Of a stretch of DNA of 64,000 nt, positions 48,534 to 56,555 are shown one piece after another. The notes under the pieces are model-generated. The model did no database searches. It was not told the DNA's origin and was given only the letters and a program-made list of their open reading frames with translations. Where the stretch lies: positions 868,001 through 932,000 of the forward strand of contig NZ_JACZEP010000001.1 of the NCBI RefSeq assembly GCF_014863355.1, written 5' to 3'. The position numbers and the translations under genes were made by a program. Within the stretch, counting starts at the first letter, position 1; each line of letters starts with the position of its first letter. The stretch comes from Aminobacter carboxidus (lineage in GTDB: Bacteria; Pseudomonadota; Alphaproteobacteria; Rhizobiales; Rhizobiaceae).

Positions 48534-49076
48534 ATGTTCCAGCGTCTGTTTGGCCGTGAACGCCAAGCCAATCGCGCCATCACCGAGGCGCTCTATACAC
48601 GAATCGTGGCAGCCGCGCGGCAGGAACCATTTTATTCCGCATGGAATGTTCCCGACACGCCGCTTGGTCGCTTCGAGATGCTTTCGCTGCACATGTTCCT
48701 GTTTCAACACCGTCTGCGCGGCGAACCGGGGGCGTCGGCCGACATTGCCCAGCGTCTGATCGATGAGTTCTTTCTCGACGTCGACCATTCGCTGCGCGAG
48801 CTAGGCATCAGCGACGTCGGCGTTCCCAAGCGTATGAAGAAACTGGCGAAGATGTTCTACGGCCGTACCGAATCCTACAAGAACGCGCTTGAAGCAGATG
48901 ACCGCGCAGCGCTCGCGGCGGCACTTTTGCGCAATGTCCGCCCGGATATGAAGGAATGGCCGGAAGCTGCCGCACTTGCCGAATATGTCTTTGCGGCGAA
49001 TCGCGCCCTTGCCGACCAGCCCTCGGAAGACATATGTGCCGGCAAACTGACATATCCGGCGCCGCTGGCAGCCTGA
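48534..49076 (+). CDS. Ubiquinol-cytochrome c chaperone family protein (CBP3-like)
   Basis: 180 residues from the ATG at 48534. The CBP3/UQCC1 domain is seen in ALYTRIVAAARQEPFYSAWNVPDTPLGRFEMLSLHMFLFQHRLRG and RLIDEFFLDVDHSLRELGISDVGVPKRMKKLAKMFYGR. In mitochondria the homologue helps assemble the cytochrome bc1 complex; a similar role in this aerobic bacterium is inferred. It lies 13 bp upstream of the DUF177 gene and is probably its operon partner. Confidence 0.93.
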   Translation: MFQRLFGRERQANRAITEALYTRIVAAARQEPFYSAWNVPDTPLGRFEMLSLHMFLFQHRLRGEPGASADIAQRLIDEFFLDVDHSLRELGISDVGVPKRMKKLAKMFYGRTESYKNALEADDRAALAAALLRNVRPDMKEWPEAAALAEYVFAANRALADQPSEDICAGKLTYPAPLAA

Positions 49077-49089
49077 AGGAGGCCACCCC

Positions 49090-49644
49090 ATGATGCCTGA
49101 CGAGACACCGAGCCCGGTTTCCTTCAAGATCAACGTCGCCAGACTGCCCCAGAAAGGCATGCCTGTCATTGTCGATGCCGGTGTCGCCCAGCGTGCTGCA
49201 TTGGCCGAGGCCCATGGCCTGTCGTCGGTCGAGCGTTACAAGGCGGACCTGCTGGTCACCAAGTGGAAGCGCAATGGCATCAAGATCCGCGGCCGGGTCC
49301 AGGCCGAGATCACCCAGGCATGCGTCGTCACCCTCGAACCCGTTACGTCTGTGATCGACGAGGATGTCGACGGCGTCTTCCTGCCCGAGGATTCCAAGCT
49401 TGCCAGGCTGGGCTTCAACGCGGCTGGCGAGATCCTGCTCGACGCCGAAGGGCCGGACGCGCCCGAAACCTTCACCGGCGACACCATCGATGCAGGTGCG
49501 CTGGCCGAGGAGTTCTTTGGCCTCGCCATCGATCCTTATCCCCGCAAGGCCGGCGTCGCAGTCGCCAGTACTGATGACGATGACGTCGAGCCGGTCGAGA
49601 GCGAATTCCAGAAAAAGCTCCGCCTAATATCCAAGAAGCTTTGA
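49090..49644 (+). CDS. DUF177 (YceD) domain protein
   Basis: 184 residues with a strong ribosome binding site (GAAGGAGG). YceD features: ERYKADLLVTKWKRNGIKIRGRVQAEITQACVVTLEPV, where the single Cys corresponds to the conserved Cys-xx-xx-Cys region, and an acidic middle. DALAEEFFGLAIDPYPRKAG-like and FQKKLRLISKKL elements follow at the C-terminus. YceD proteins are linked to 23S rRNA accumulation in E. coli and plants. In many bacteria rpmF sits between yceD and plsX; here it is absent, with only 105 bp to plsX. Confidence 0.9.
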   Translation: MMPDETPSPVSFKINVARLPQKGMPVIVDAGVAQRAALAEAHGLSSVERYKADLLVTKWKRNGIKIRGRVQAEITQACVVTLEPVTSVIDEDVDGVFLPEDSKLARLGFNAAGEILLDAEGPDAPETFTGDTIDAGALAEEFFGLAIDPYPRKAGVAVASTDDDDVEPVESEFQKKLRLISKKL

Positions 49645-49749
49645 AAACGCCCACCGTTTCGCGTAATCCCGGTTGTGCGGTTATCCAAAACCGTTACTTT
49701 CGCCGGACTTTTGCGTGCCCAGCTACGCCAACAGTGAGATGACCGACGC

Positions 49750-50817
49750 GTGATCAAGATTTCCATTGATGCCATGGGTGGCGATCACGGCCCTTCCGTG
49801 ATCATTCCTGCCCTGGCCAAGGTCGCCACCAGGCGTACCGATATTCGCTTCATCATCTATGGCCGCGAAGAAGTGGTCCGTCCCGAGCTTGCCAAGCAGC
49901 CTAAGCTCGCTGCCGTCAGCGAGTTCGTGCACTGCGAGGTCGCGGTGCGCATGGACGACAAGCCGAGCCAGGCATTGCGCCAGGGTCGCTGGAAGTCGTC
50001 GATGTGGAAGGCCATCGAGGCCGTCAAGTCGGGCACGTCTGATGCCTGCGTCTCCGCCGGCAACACCGGCGCGCTGATGGCGATGTCGAAATTCTGCCTG
50101 CGCACCATGGCGACCATCGACCGCCCGGCGATCGCGGCCCTGTGGCCGACGTTGCGCGGCGAGAGCGTCGTGCTCGACGTTGGCGCCACCATCGGCGCGG
50201 ACGCGCACCAGCTCACCGATTTCGCCATTCTGGGCACCGGCATGGCACGCGCATTGTTCGGCATCGACCGGCCGACCGTCGGGCTGCTCAATGTCGGCGT
50301 CGAAGAGATCAAGGGTCAGGAAGAGGTCAAGGAAGCCGGGCGCATGCTGCGCGAGGCCAACATGGCCTCGATGAACTACCAGGGCTTCGTCGAAGGCGAC
50401 GACCTTGGCAAGGGCACCACTGACGTGGTCGTCACCGAAGGTTTTTCCGGCAACATCGCGCTCAAGACCGCCGAAGGCACGGCGCGCCAGATCGCCGGCT
50501 ACCTGCGCGAAGCGATGAGCCGCACGCTGATGGCCAAGATCGGCTACATCTTCGCCAAGGGCGCTTTCGACCGTCTGCGCGAAAAGATGGACGTTCGCCG
50601 CGCCAATGGCGGCGTCTTCCTCGGCCTCAACGGAATCGTGGTGAAAAGCCATGGCGGCGCCGACTCGGACGGCTTCGCCGCTGCCATCGAAATGGCCTAT
50701 GATATGGTCCGGAACCGGCTGCTCGACCGCATCGAAGCCGACCTCGACCTGTTTCACGCACGCAACCCGCATGCTGCAATGGGCCGCCCGGCGGCCGCGG
50801 TCGAAGATCAGGAATAG
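49750..50817 (+). CDS. plsX: Phosphate acyltransferase PlsX
   Basis: 355 residues from a GTG. It makes acyl-phosphate from acyl-ACP for phospholipid synthesis (PlsX/PlsY route). [18 protein letters not shown] opens the protein. [19 protein letters not shown] and [32 protein letters not shown] are family signatures. Only 12 bp separate it from fabH, so the two are co-transcribed, linking fatty-acid initiation to phospholipid synthesis. Confidence 0.97.
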   Translation: MIKISIDAMGGDHGPSVIIPALAKVATRRTDIRFIIYGREEVVRPELAKQPKLAAVSEFVHCEVAVRMDDKPSQALRQGRWKSSMWKAIEAVKSGTSDACVSAGNTGALMAMSKFCLRTMATIDRPAIAALWPTLRGESVVLDVGATIGADAHQLTDFAILGTGMARALFGIDRPTVGLLNVGVEEIKGQEEVKEAGRMLREANMASMNYQGFVEGDDLGKGTTDVVVTEGFSGNIALKTAEGTARQIAGYLREAMSRTLMAKIGYIFAKGAFDRLREKMDVRRANGGVFLGLNGIVVKSHGGADSDGFAAAIEMAYDMVRNRLLDRIEADLDLFHARNPHAAMGRPAAAVEDQE

Positions 50818-50829
50818 GATTTTTTCAAC

Positions 50830-51801
50830 GTGATCAGATCAGTTGTGCGCGGCATTGGTTCGGCGCTGCCCCGCCGCATCATGAAGAACGCCGATTTCGA
50901 AGGCATGGTCGAGACTTCCGACGAGTGGATCGTCCAGCGCACCGGCATCCGCCAGCGCCATATCGCTGCCGACGACGAGACGACCGCTTCTCTTGGCGAG
51001 GCGGCAGCCCGCGCAGCGCTTGAAAACGCCGGTCTGACGCCTGACGACATCGACCTGATCGTGCTTGCCACCTCGACGCCGAACAACACGTTCCCGGCGA
51101 CGGCGGTTGAAATCCAGAACAGGCTTGGCATGCGCCATGGCTTCGCCTTCGACATGCAGGCGGTGTGCAGCGGCTTCGTCTATGCCGTCACCACCGCCGA
51201 CCTCTACATCAAGGGCGGCCTTGCCAAGCGCGTGCTGGTCATCGGATCCGAGACCTTCTCGCGCATTCTCGACTGGAACGACCGCTCGACCTGCGTGCTG
51301 TTCGGCGATGGCGCCGGTGCGCTGGTGCTGGAAGCCCAGGAGGGGCAGGGCACCATCGCCGACCGCGGCGTGCTGGCTGCCAGCCTGCGCTCCGACGGCA
51401 CGCATAAAGACAAGCTTTACGTCGACGGCGGACCGTCGACGACGGGCACTGTCGGTCATCTCAAGATGGAAGGTCGGGAAGTCTTCAAGCATGCCGTCGG
51501 AATGATCACCGACGTGATCGAGGACGTTTTTGCCCAGACAGGCGTTTCCGCCGAAACCCTGGATTGGTTCGTTCCGCACCAGGCCAACAAGCGCATCATC
51601 GATGCTTCGGCCAAGAAGCTGGGCATTTCCGAGGAAAAGGCGGTCGTTACCGTGCATCTGCACGGCAACACCTCCGCCGCCTCGGTGCCATTGGCTCTGT
51701 CGGCTGCCGTGGCCGACGGACGCATCAAGAAGGGCGACCTCGTGATGCTCGAGGCGATGGGCGGCGGTTTCACCTGGGGCGCCGTCCTCGTGAGGTGGTG
51801 A
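50830..51801 (+). CDS. fabH: Beta-ketoacyl-ACP synthase III
   Basis: 323 residues from a GTG. It condenses acetyl-CoA with malonyl-ACP to start type II fatty-acid synthesis. The catalytic triad is present: Cys113 in MQAVCSGF, His250 in [11 protein letters not shown] and Asn280 in [26 protein letters not shown] is the conserved N-terminal region. Length is normal. ihfA follows after 128 bp. Confidence 0.97.
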   Translation: MIRSVVRGIGSALPRRIMKNADFEGMVETSDEWIVQRTGIRQRHIAADDETTASLGEAAARAALENAGLTPDDIDLIVLATSTPNNTFPATAVEIQNRLGMRHGFAFDMQAVCSGFVYAVTTADLYIKGGLAKRVLVIGSETFSRILDWNDRSTCVLFGDGAGALVLEAQEGQGTIADRGVLAASLRSDGTHKDKLYVDGGPSTTGTVGHLKMEGREVFKHAVGMITDVIEDVFAQTGVSAETLDWFVPHQANKRIIDASAKKLGISEEKAVVTVHLHGNTSAASVPLALSAAVADGRIKKGDLVMLEAMGGGFTWGAVLVRW

Positions 51802-51929
51802 TCGCGTAGGCTTCGGCCTCCGCGCAACGTCTTGGAAAGGTCATGGGATCGGTCCTTGACCTTGACGGATCAATTACTTAACCTCCGGCGCGTTGCTGGA
51901 TTTCAGATATTGAGGATGGGGCCCGTCGC

Positions 51930-52253
51930 ATGGGGGGAAAGACACTGACACGTGCCGACCTCGCTGAATCCGTCTATCGGAAAGTCGGCCTTTCGCGCAC
52001 GGAATCGGCGCAACTGGTCGAAACCGTTCTCGACGAAATCTGCGAAGCAATCGTGCGCGGCGAAACGGTCAAATTGTCGTCTTTCGCCACGTTCCACGTG
52101 CGCGACAAGAACGAACGTGTCGGCCGCAACCCCAAGACCGGCGAAGAAGTGCCGATCCTGCCGCGCCGGGTGATGACCTTCAAGGCATCCAACGTTCTCA
52201 AGAGCCGCATCCTGCGCGCTCATCAGAACGGCAAGTCCAAGGCCGCCAAGTAG
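51930..52253 (+). CDS. ihfA: Integration host factor subunit alpha
   Basis: 107 residues, ATG at 51930. A DNA-bending HU/IHF family subunit. [28 protein letters not shown] is the dimerisation part. [22 protein letters not shown] is the DNA-binding arm, with the proline that intercalates in DNA. The C-terminal lysine-rich tail is longer than in E. coli. The order fabH-ihfA-merR is conserved in Rhizobiales. Confidence 0.96.
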   Translation: MGGKTLTRADLAESVYRKVGLSRTESAQLVETVLDEICEAIVRGETVKLSSFATFHVRDKNERVGRNPKTGEEVPILPRRVMTFKASNVLKSRILRAHQNGKSKAAK

Positions 52254-52278
52254 CCAATTTGCTTCGACTATCCGGTTG

Positions 52279-52303
52279 ATAGCCTGGTGCGTGATTCGCA
52301 CCG
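52279..52303 (+). terminator. Weak hairpin after ihfA
   Basis: GCCtGGTGCG-tgatt-CGCACCgGGC, nine paired bases with one mismatch, no clear T-run. It may attenuate read-through into the MerR gene. Confidence 0.4.
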
Positions 52304-52369
52304 GGCTTGAATGTTGTTGCCCAAAGCGCTGAAATAGATCACGAATCGTTTTTTGCGAAAGTGGCGACC

Positions 52370-52909
52370 ATGGACAAGAGCCCCGACGCCTTCCGCACCA
52401 TAAGTGAAGTTGCTGAAGATCTTGATTTGCCGCAGCATGTGCTGCGCTTTTGGGAAACCCGTTTCACCCAGATCAAGCCGATGAAGCGTGGCGGCGGCCG
52501 GCGATATTACAGGCCGCAGGATGTCGAGCTGATCAAGGGCATCCGCCACATGCTCTACGAGCAGGGCTACACCATCAAGGGCGTGCAGAAGCTGTTGCGC
52601 GACAATGGCAATCAGTTCCTGGTTGCCATTGGCAGCGGCGACATGAAGGCCGTCGAGGCGATTGCCCAGCGCAAGCAGGCTGAAGCGCCCCTGACACCGG
52701 CAGCGCAGCCGCGCGGTCCCGATGAGGAGATGCTGGTGGGCGAGGCGCGTGCCAAGCCCAGTCGCCGCTTCTTCGGCCTGGGCAAGGGCGATGACGAGGG
52801 GCCGGTGGCAGCTGATTCCGGCAAGCTTTCCCGCGACAACCGGGCGCTGCTGCAGGAGGCGCTGTTCGACCTGCTCGAATGCAAGCGCCTGCTCGACCAG
52901 GTTCGCTGA
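52370..52909 (+). CDS. MerR family transcriptional regulator
   Basis: 179 residues from the ATG at 52370; the longer open frame lacks a better start. The MerR DNA-binding domain covers about residues 8-78 ([25 protein letters not shown]...[36 protein letters not shown]). The rest is a low-complexity linker and a C-terminal helix ([21 protein letters not shown]). It has no cysteine cluster for metal sensing. This gene regularly follows ihfA in alphaproteobacteria, but its effector and targets are unknown to me. Confidence 0.92.
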   Translation: MDKSPDAFRTISEVAEDLDLPQHVLRFWETRFTQIKPMKRGGGRRYYRPQDVELIKGIRHMLYEQGYTIKGVQKLLRDNGNQFLVAIGSGDMKAVEAIAQRKQAEAPLTPAAQPRGPDEEMLVGEARAKPSRRFFGLGKGDDEGPVAADSGKLSRDNRALLQEALFDLLECKRLLDQVR

Positions 52910-53078
52910 GGCCGGTAAGGCCAACAAAAAATATTCTGCTCGGGAATGAAGAAGTTTGACGGGAAAGCTGCCGAAACGGGTTGATGGCTTGCCGGCGAGA
53001 GCCAAAGCGCCTGCGCGAGGGAAGGCAGGAGGGACCTCATGGGTTGTTGGCGAGGACGTCGCTGATCGCTGCCGAAAC

Positions 53079-53759
53079 CTATCGAGTGATCAGGGCGCAC
53101 GCCTCCCACAACTCCATTGGCTTTGGGTGGGGCCTTGTACGTGCGTTCGGATGATGTCGTTCTCCAGCGTTTGCCGTTTGGGTAAACCGGCTAATTTCCT
53201 TTTTCGCTATCCCGCCGTTAGGCAATCCATCAAGCGCTTCAAAAGCCTTGTACAGCTCGAACCAACCCGGCTTCCCCTCCAAGTAGCGAAGAGCACTGCC
53301 GATTTCTGGGTTTAGCGTGGCGGCCCGCATCCAAAGTTGTGCTCGGGATGGTGTAGGTTGGGGTTGGACTACTTTGCCTTGCGCGTCAGTCAAAGTTAGT
53401 TCGGCCATGCCGCCCCGAATTCGCATTGCGGTGCCCTCCGCCTTTATGTAGCGGTGCCTTCGCGGTTGGCCCCCGTGAGAAAAATCGACAACAGCTCCAT
53501 CTGTGACGGGGTCGGTATCCGCGTTCTTTGACATCGCTACGTTGAGCGTACTGAACAGCTGTTCGGCAAGGTTATGCACCTCTCCGCTGCTGGCAATTCC
53601 GTCAAATATTGTAGATCGCAGGACCAGGTAATCGCCTGCGTCGTTCTTGACCTCTTCGACGAATGGGTCGAACGGCGGCTTTAGTAATGCGCGCCAGACC
53701 CTCTTGTCCTGGTCGGCGCCGTTGATTTCAACGCCCCAATGATTGCTGGCCTGACTCAT
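53079..53759 (-). CDS. Hypothetical protein near tRNA-Pro
   Basis: 226 residues from the ATG at 53759, which has GAGGAGAAGGA directly upstream; the frame extends to 53867 without better support. A soluble protein without a signal peptide. Its C-terminal third reads GWFELYKAFEALDG, then ISRFTQTANAGERHH and PHPKPMELWEACALI, a pattern I have seen in scattered proteobacterial hypothetical proteins of unknown role. GC content is lower than in the neighbours. It lies between the MerR gene and tRNA-Pro(GGG), a usual landing site for mobile DNA. Confidence 0.7.
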   Translation of the reverse strand: MSQASNHWGVEINGADQDKRVWRALLKPPFDPFVEEVKNDAGDYLVLRSTIFDGIASSGEVHNLAEQLFSTLNVAMSKNADTDPVTDGAVVDFSHGGQPRRHRYIKAEGTAMRIRGGMAELTLTDAQGKVVQPQPTPSRAQLWMRAATLNPEIGSALRYLEGKPGWFELYKAFEALDGLPNGGIAKKEISRFTQTANAGERHHPNARTRPHPKPMELWEACALITR

Positions 53760-54053
53760 TCCTTCTCCTCGCTGTTGAGGACACTGCAATCGGCAAGCAA
53801 AACGCCACAGATATACAAACGTAGAAACGAAGCGCCACTTCCGCCATGTCGCCCACGGGTGGTTCATGAAGTGTCTCCCTTAAGACGGCCGATTCGGGAG
53901 CGGCAGGATGAGATATCCACAGAACGACCCGCAACACTGTGGGGCTTTTCGTCTGGCTTCGCGCTGCTTTGCCGAAAATGATCGGCTTATGATCTCCGCG
54001 AGCGATTTAGGTCTTGCGCCGTAAACCCCGAATATATATGCCTCCCCTCGGTC

Positions 54054-54130
<77 letters not shown>

Positions 54131-54236
54131 TTTTTCCCTTCCCCTAAATTTCACCAGAGTTCTGAACGGTTCGCCGGCCGCCGCAAGGCGGTGATCCTTG
54201 TTCTGCTGGCTCGCGGTGCATGCTTCTTTAAATGAA

Positions 54237-54275
54237 GAACGCCATGGACGCTGGGTGGCGTCCATGGCGTTGTCT
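54237..54275 (-). terminator. Terminator of DUF1344 copy 1
   Basis: AACGCCATGGACG-ctgggtgg-CGTCCATGGCGTT, perfect 13-bp stem. On the minus strand it is followed by CTTCATTT, a poor T-run. Confidence 0.6.
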
Positions 54276-54304
54276 CAGGTCAAGGCCGATGCCGGCGCAG
54301 GATG

Positions 54305-54556
54305 CTAGCTGGCCGAACCCACCATCACGGATTCGATCTTGGCGCCGTTGTCATGCTGGTCGATTGCCACCAGCTTGCCGGGTGCCAGCTGCGGCGGGAT
54401 CGCGACGTCGCGCGGGATGGTGAAGCTCTCGCCATTGGTGAGCGTGATGACGCGGACCGCCGGGTTGAACTTGGCAACGACGCCATCGACTTCGGTAGCA
54501 AGGGCTGCGCCCGACATGAGGGCAAGAGCGGATGCTGCAAGGATGAGCTTTCTCAT
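54305..54556 (-). CDS. DUF1344-type small secreted protein, copy 1
   Basis: 83 residues with a cleavable signal peptide ([20 protein letters not shown]). The mature part has the core shared by all four copies in this cluster: GVVAKFN...RVITLTNGESFTIPRDVAIP, then GKLVAIDQHDNG. It is the most divergent copy at the C-terminus (ESVMVGSAS). It probably folds as a small beta-barrel in the periplasm. I believe the family is DUF1344, restricted mainly to Rhizobiales and without known function. It has its own upstream region and terminator. Confidence 0.85.
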   Translation of the reverse strand: MRKLILAASALALMSGAALATEVDGVVAKFNPAVRVITLTNGESFTIPRDVAIPPQLAPGKLVAIDQHDNGAKIESVMVGSAS

Positions 54557-54774
54557 TGTACTTCTCCTATCGCTCTATGACCAAGGATCGGATCCGGGAG
54601 GGAGATGCCAATTGCTTGGTGCGGAGAAGAAACATCCTGCTGTTAATTTGGTTCGGTAAACAACAAACACAAATAGCTCACGCGCTTTTGCTGTTGTCAC
54701 GGTGTCGCACTGTCTTGAATTTCTGGCAGCGCGGTCAGCTGCAGGCTGAGATTGGCAGCGGTCAGGTCGGATGC

Positions 54775-54805
54775 GCAAAAGCCATGGGCGTGGCGCGCCC
54801 ATGGC
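54775..54805 (-). terminator. Terminator of DUF1344 copy 2
   Basis: GCCATGGGCG-tggcg-CGCCCATGGC, 10-bp perfect stem; on the minus strand followed by TTTTGC. Same GCCATGG core as the other copies. Confidence 0.75.
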
Positions 54806-54830
54806 TTCAGGTCTTTTCGCTGTGGCGGCG

Positions 54831-55082
54831 CTACATCATCTGCGGGCCGGCCAGCACGTTGCGGACGACATCACCCTCGTCGTTGAAGAGGATCGAGATC
54901 TTTTCGCCGACCTTGACCGACGGCAGGGCGACATCGCGTGGAATTGTGTAGCTGCCGCCGCCCTGGAGCGTGATGACGCGGGTGTCGGCATTGAAGCGGG
55001 TGACGACGCCGCTGGCGTCCGAGGCGAGGGCGGAGCCGGAGAGGAGTGCGAATGCGGCTGCAGCCAGGATGAGCTTGTTCAT
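54831..55082 (-). CDS. DUF1344-type small secreted protein, copy 2
   Basis: 83 residues, ATG at 55082 with CAGGAGA upstream. Signal peptide MNKLILAAAAFALLSGSALA. The mature part has GVVTRFNADTRVITLQGGGSYTIPRDVALP and GEKISILFNDEGDVVRNVLAG. It is closer to copies 3 and 4 than copy 1 is, but its upstream region does not share their duplicated segment. A tandem paralogue with its own terminator. Confidence 0.85.
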   Translation of the reverse strand: MNKLILAAAAFALLSGSALASDASGVVTRFNADTRVITLQGGGSYTIPRDVALPSVKVGEKISILFNDEGDVVRNVLAGPQMM

Positions 55083-55397
55083 GATCGTTCTCCTGATGGG
55101 GTTATGCGAGGTGCTGCTTGTTGCGGGACACCTTGCTGACACCATCAACTACGATCCGACGTCGGTGCTTGTTACGCGCCAACAGGTAAACTCTAGACAC
55201 GTTTTGATCACGTGAACTTGCCGCGCGGCGGTGAAACTCTGGTGGCGAGTTGCCGTTCGCGCGGGGCATTTTCAATGCCGATGATTTGGCATCGCCATGT
55301 CCTGGAACGCCAAAAAAGCCATGGGTGGGAGGGCCCATGGCTTTTTGTCGAGGTGAGGCCGGCTTGGGGTAAGTCGGACCATCAATGCTGATCCGCC
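55083..55397. other. Spacer between DUF1344 copies 2 and 3
   Basis: 315 bp without a gene. It holds the promoter region of copy 2 and the terminator of copy 3 (55312-55346). The palindrome found upstream of copies 3 and 4 is not present. Confidence 0.5.
55312..55346. terminator. Terminator of DUF1344 copy 3 (bidirectional form)
   Basis: GCCATGGG-tgggaggg-CCCATGGC with six A before and five T after, so it can act on either strand. Confidence 0.88.
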
Positions 55398-55634
55398 TTA
55401 GCGTAGAACGGCATTGACCTTGTCGCCTTCGCCGTTGAGCTGGATCGATACCTTTTCGCCAGCCTGGATCGCCGGGATGGCGACATCACGCGGAACGGTG
55501 TAGCTCTGGCCGCTCTCGAGCGTAATGACGCGTGCCTGTTCGTTGAACTTGGCAACAACGCCGTTTGCAGACGAAGCAAATGCAGCGCCAGACATCATGG
55601 CGATAGCCGAAGCGGCAAGGATGATCTTCTTCAT
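55398..55634 (-). CDS. DUF1344-type small secreted protein, copy 3
   Basis: 78 residues, ATG at 55634 with AAAGGA upstream. Signal peptide MKKIILAASAIAMMSGAAFA. The mature part has GVVAKFNEQARVITLESGQ, YTVPRDVAIP and GEKVSIQLNGEGDKV. By my alignment 63 of 78 residues are identical to copy 4, with no gaps. Gene and 180 bp of upstream DNA together form a 417-bp unit duplicated at copy 4. Likely periplasmic; function unknown. Confidence 0.88.
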   Translation of the reverse strand: MKKIILAASAIAMMSGAAFASSANGVVAKFNEQARVITLESGQSYTVPRDVAIPAIQAGEKVSIQLNGEGDKVNAVLR

Positions 55635-55814
55635 TGTTTTGGTCCTTTCAATGTTCGGTAGCGAATAGACGGTTAATTGTTTTGTCGTTTCGCTTACCAC
55701 TGAAAGATAGGCACCTATCTTTCGAATTTCCATAGGCTGGGTGGTCACTCTGAGTCACAAAGCGGTCACGCTGAGTTGAGCCGGCAAACGGGTGCCGGAC
55801 CGTTCACAAATCGG
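55635..55814. repeat. Duplicated upstream segment, copy A (with 56350-56529)
   Basis: The 180 bp before copy 3 match the 180 bp before copy 4 without net length change. The distal ~80 bp are nearly identical (both contain CACAAAGCGGTCACGCTGAG and end in GTTCACAAATCGG). Confidence 0.85.
55702..55723. promoter_or_regulatory. Palindrome upstream of DUF1344 copy 3
   Basis: GAAAGATAGG-ca-CCTATCTTTC, perfect 10-bp arms, 67 bp upstream of the start codon. At the same offset before copy 4 (56417-56438) the sequence is conserved as GAGATAGGCGCCTACCTTTC, keeping the AGGCGCCT centre. Candidate operator or transcript 5' hairpin. Confidence 0.5.
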
Positions 55815-56036
55815 CGCAACTGTGCGCAACGCCCCCGGGCGGGAAAACGAATCTGCTCGCTGCAGTGAGACGCGAGCCCGGTCTATCGTGGAGGACAGTG
55901 AAAGTGTGCAGGAGCGAGCCTGCATCTGGATGCAGGTCGGTTGCTCGATCGCGCTGGCTGGGCAATGCGGCGTTGGATGGAGCGCGGGGCGCATTGTGGA
56001 GCCGACGGCGGATTGCCAAATGTGCGCTGCGTCACA
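55815..56036. other. Spacer between DUF1344 copies 3 and 4
   Basis: No credible gene. It contains the hairpin CCTGCATC-tg-GATGCAGG (55919-55936), extended by GAGC/GCTC outer arms. No T-run follows. Could be a small RNA or chance structure. Confidence 0.35.
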
Positions 56037-56040
56037 AACG

Positions 56041-56075
56041 AAAAAAGCCACGGGTGGGAGGGCCCGTGGCTTTTT
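56041..56075. terminator. Terminator of DUF1344 copy 4 (bidirectional form)
   Basis: GCCACGGG-tgggaggg-CCCGTGGC with six A before and five T after. It has the same loop as the copy 3 terminator and two compensated base changes in the stem. Confidence 0.88.
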
Positions 56076-56112
56076 CGGAGGTAAAGGCAGTTGAAGGGTA
56101 TGGCGGTTCCGC

Positions 56113-56349
56113 TTAGCGGAGGACGCCCTGGACCTTGTCGCCTTCGTCATTGAGCTGGATCGATACCTTCTCGCCGGTCTGGATCGACGGGATAGCAACG
56201 TCACGCGGAACCGAATAGCTCTGGCCGCTTTCGAGCGTAATGACGCGTACGGCTGGGTCAAACTTGGCAACAACACCTTCAGCGGACGAAGCAAGTGCTG
56301 CACCAGACATCAAAGAGAGAGCCGAGGCGGCGAGAATGATCTTTTTCAT
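56113..56349 (-). CDS. DUF1344-type small secreted protein, copy 4
   Basis: 78 residues, ATG at 56349 with AAAGGA upstream. Signal peptide MKKIILAASALSLMSGAALA. The mature part has GVVAKFDPAVRVITLESGQ, YSVPRDVAIP and GEKVSIQLNDEGDKV. 81% identical to copy 3. The duplicated unit ends 27 bp from the stop of the O-antigen ligase gene, which is on the same strand upstream. The separate promoter region suggests independent expression. Confidence 0.88.
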   Translation of the reverse strand: MKKIILAASALSLMSGAALASSAEGVVAKFDPAVRVITLESGQSYSVPRDVAIPSIQTGEKVSIQLNDEGDKVQGVLR

Positions 56350-56529
56350 GGAGGTAGTCCTTTCTTTTTTCGGTAGCGAGGCGGTTGTTTTTTGTTTTCC
56401 CGTCTCGCTGACCACTGTGAGATAGGCGCCTACCTTTCCGATTGCCATAGGCCGATCGGTCACTCTGATTCACAAAGCGGTCACGCTGAGTTGAGCCGGC
56501 AAACCGGTGCCGGACCGTTCACAAATCGG
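56350..56529. repeat. Duplicated upstream segment, copy B (with 55635-55814)
   Basis: Counterpart of the segment before copy 3. It holds the degenerate palindrome at 56417-56438. Weaker similarity appears to run a further ~15 bp toward the ligase gene (TGTGTGCAAC versus TGTGCGCAAC). Confidence 0.85.
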
Positions 56530-56555
56530 GAATCTTGTGTGCAACGGCGGGCGAG

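Noticed and set aside
54233-56530. CRISPR array, because of regularly spaced repeats
   Set aside because: The repeated units are coding genes with promoters and hairpin terminators, 250-715 bp apart; no short direct repeats with unique spacers of 30-40 bp occur.
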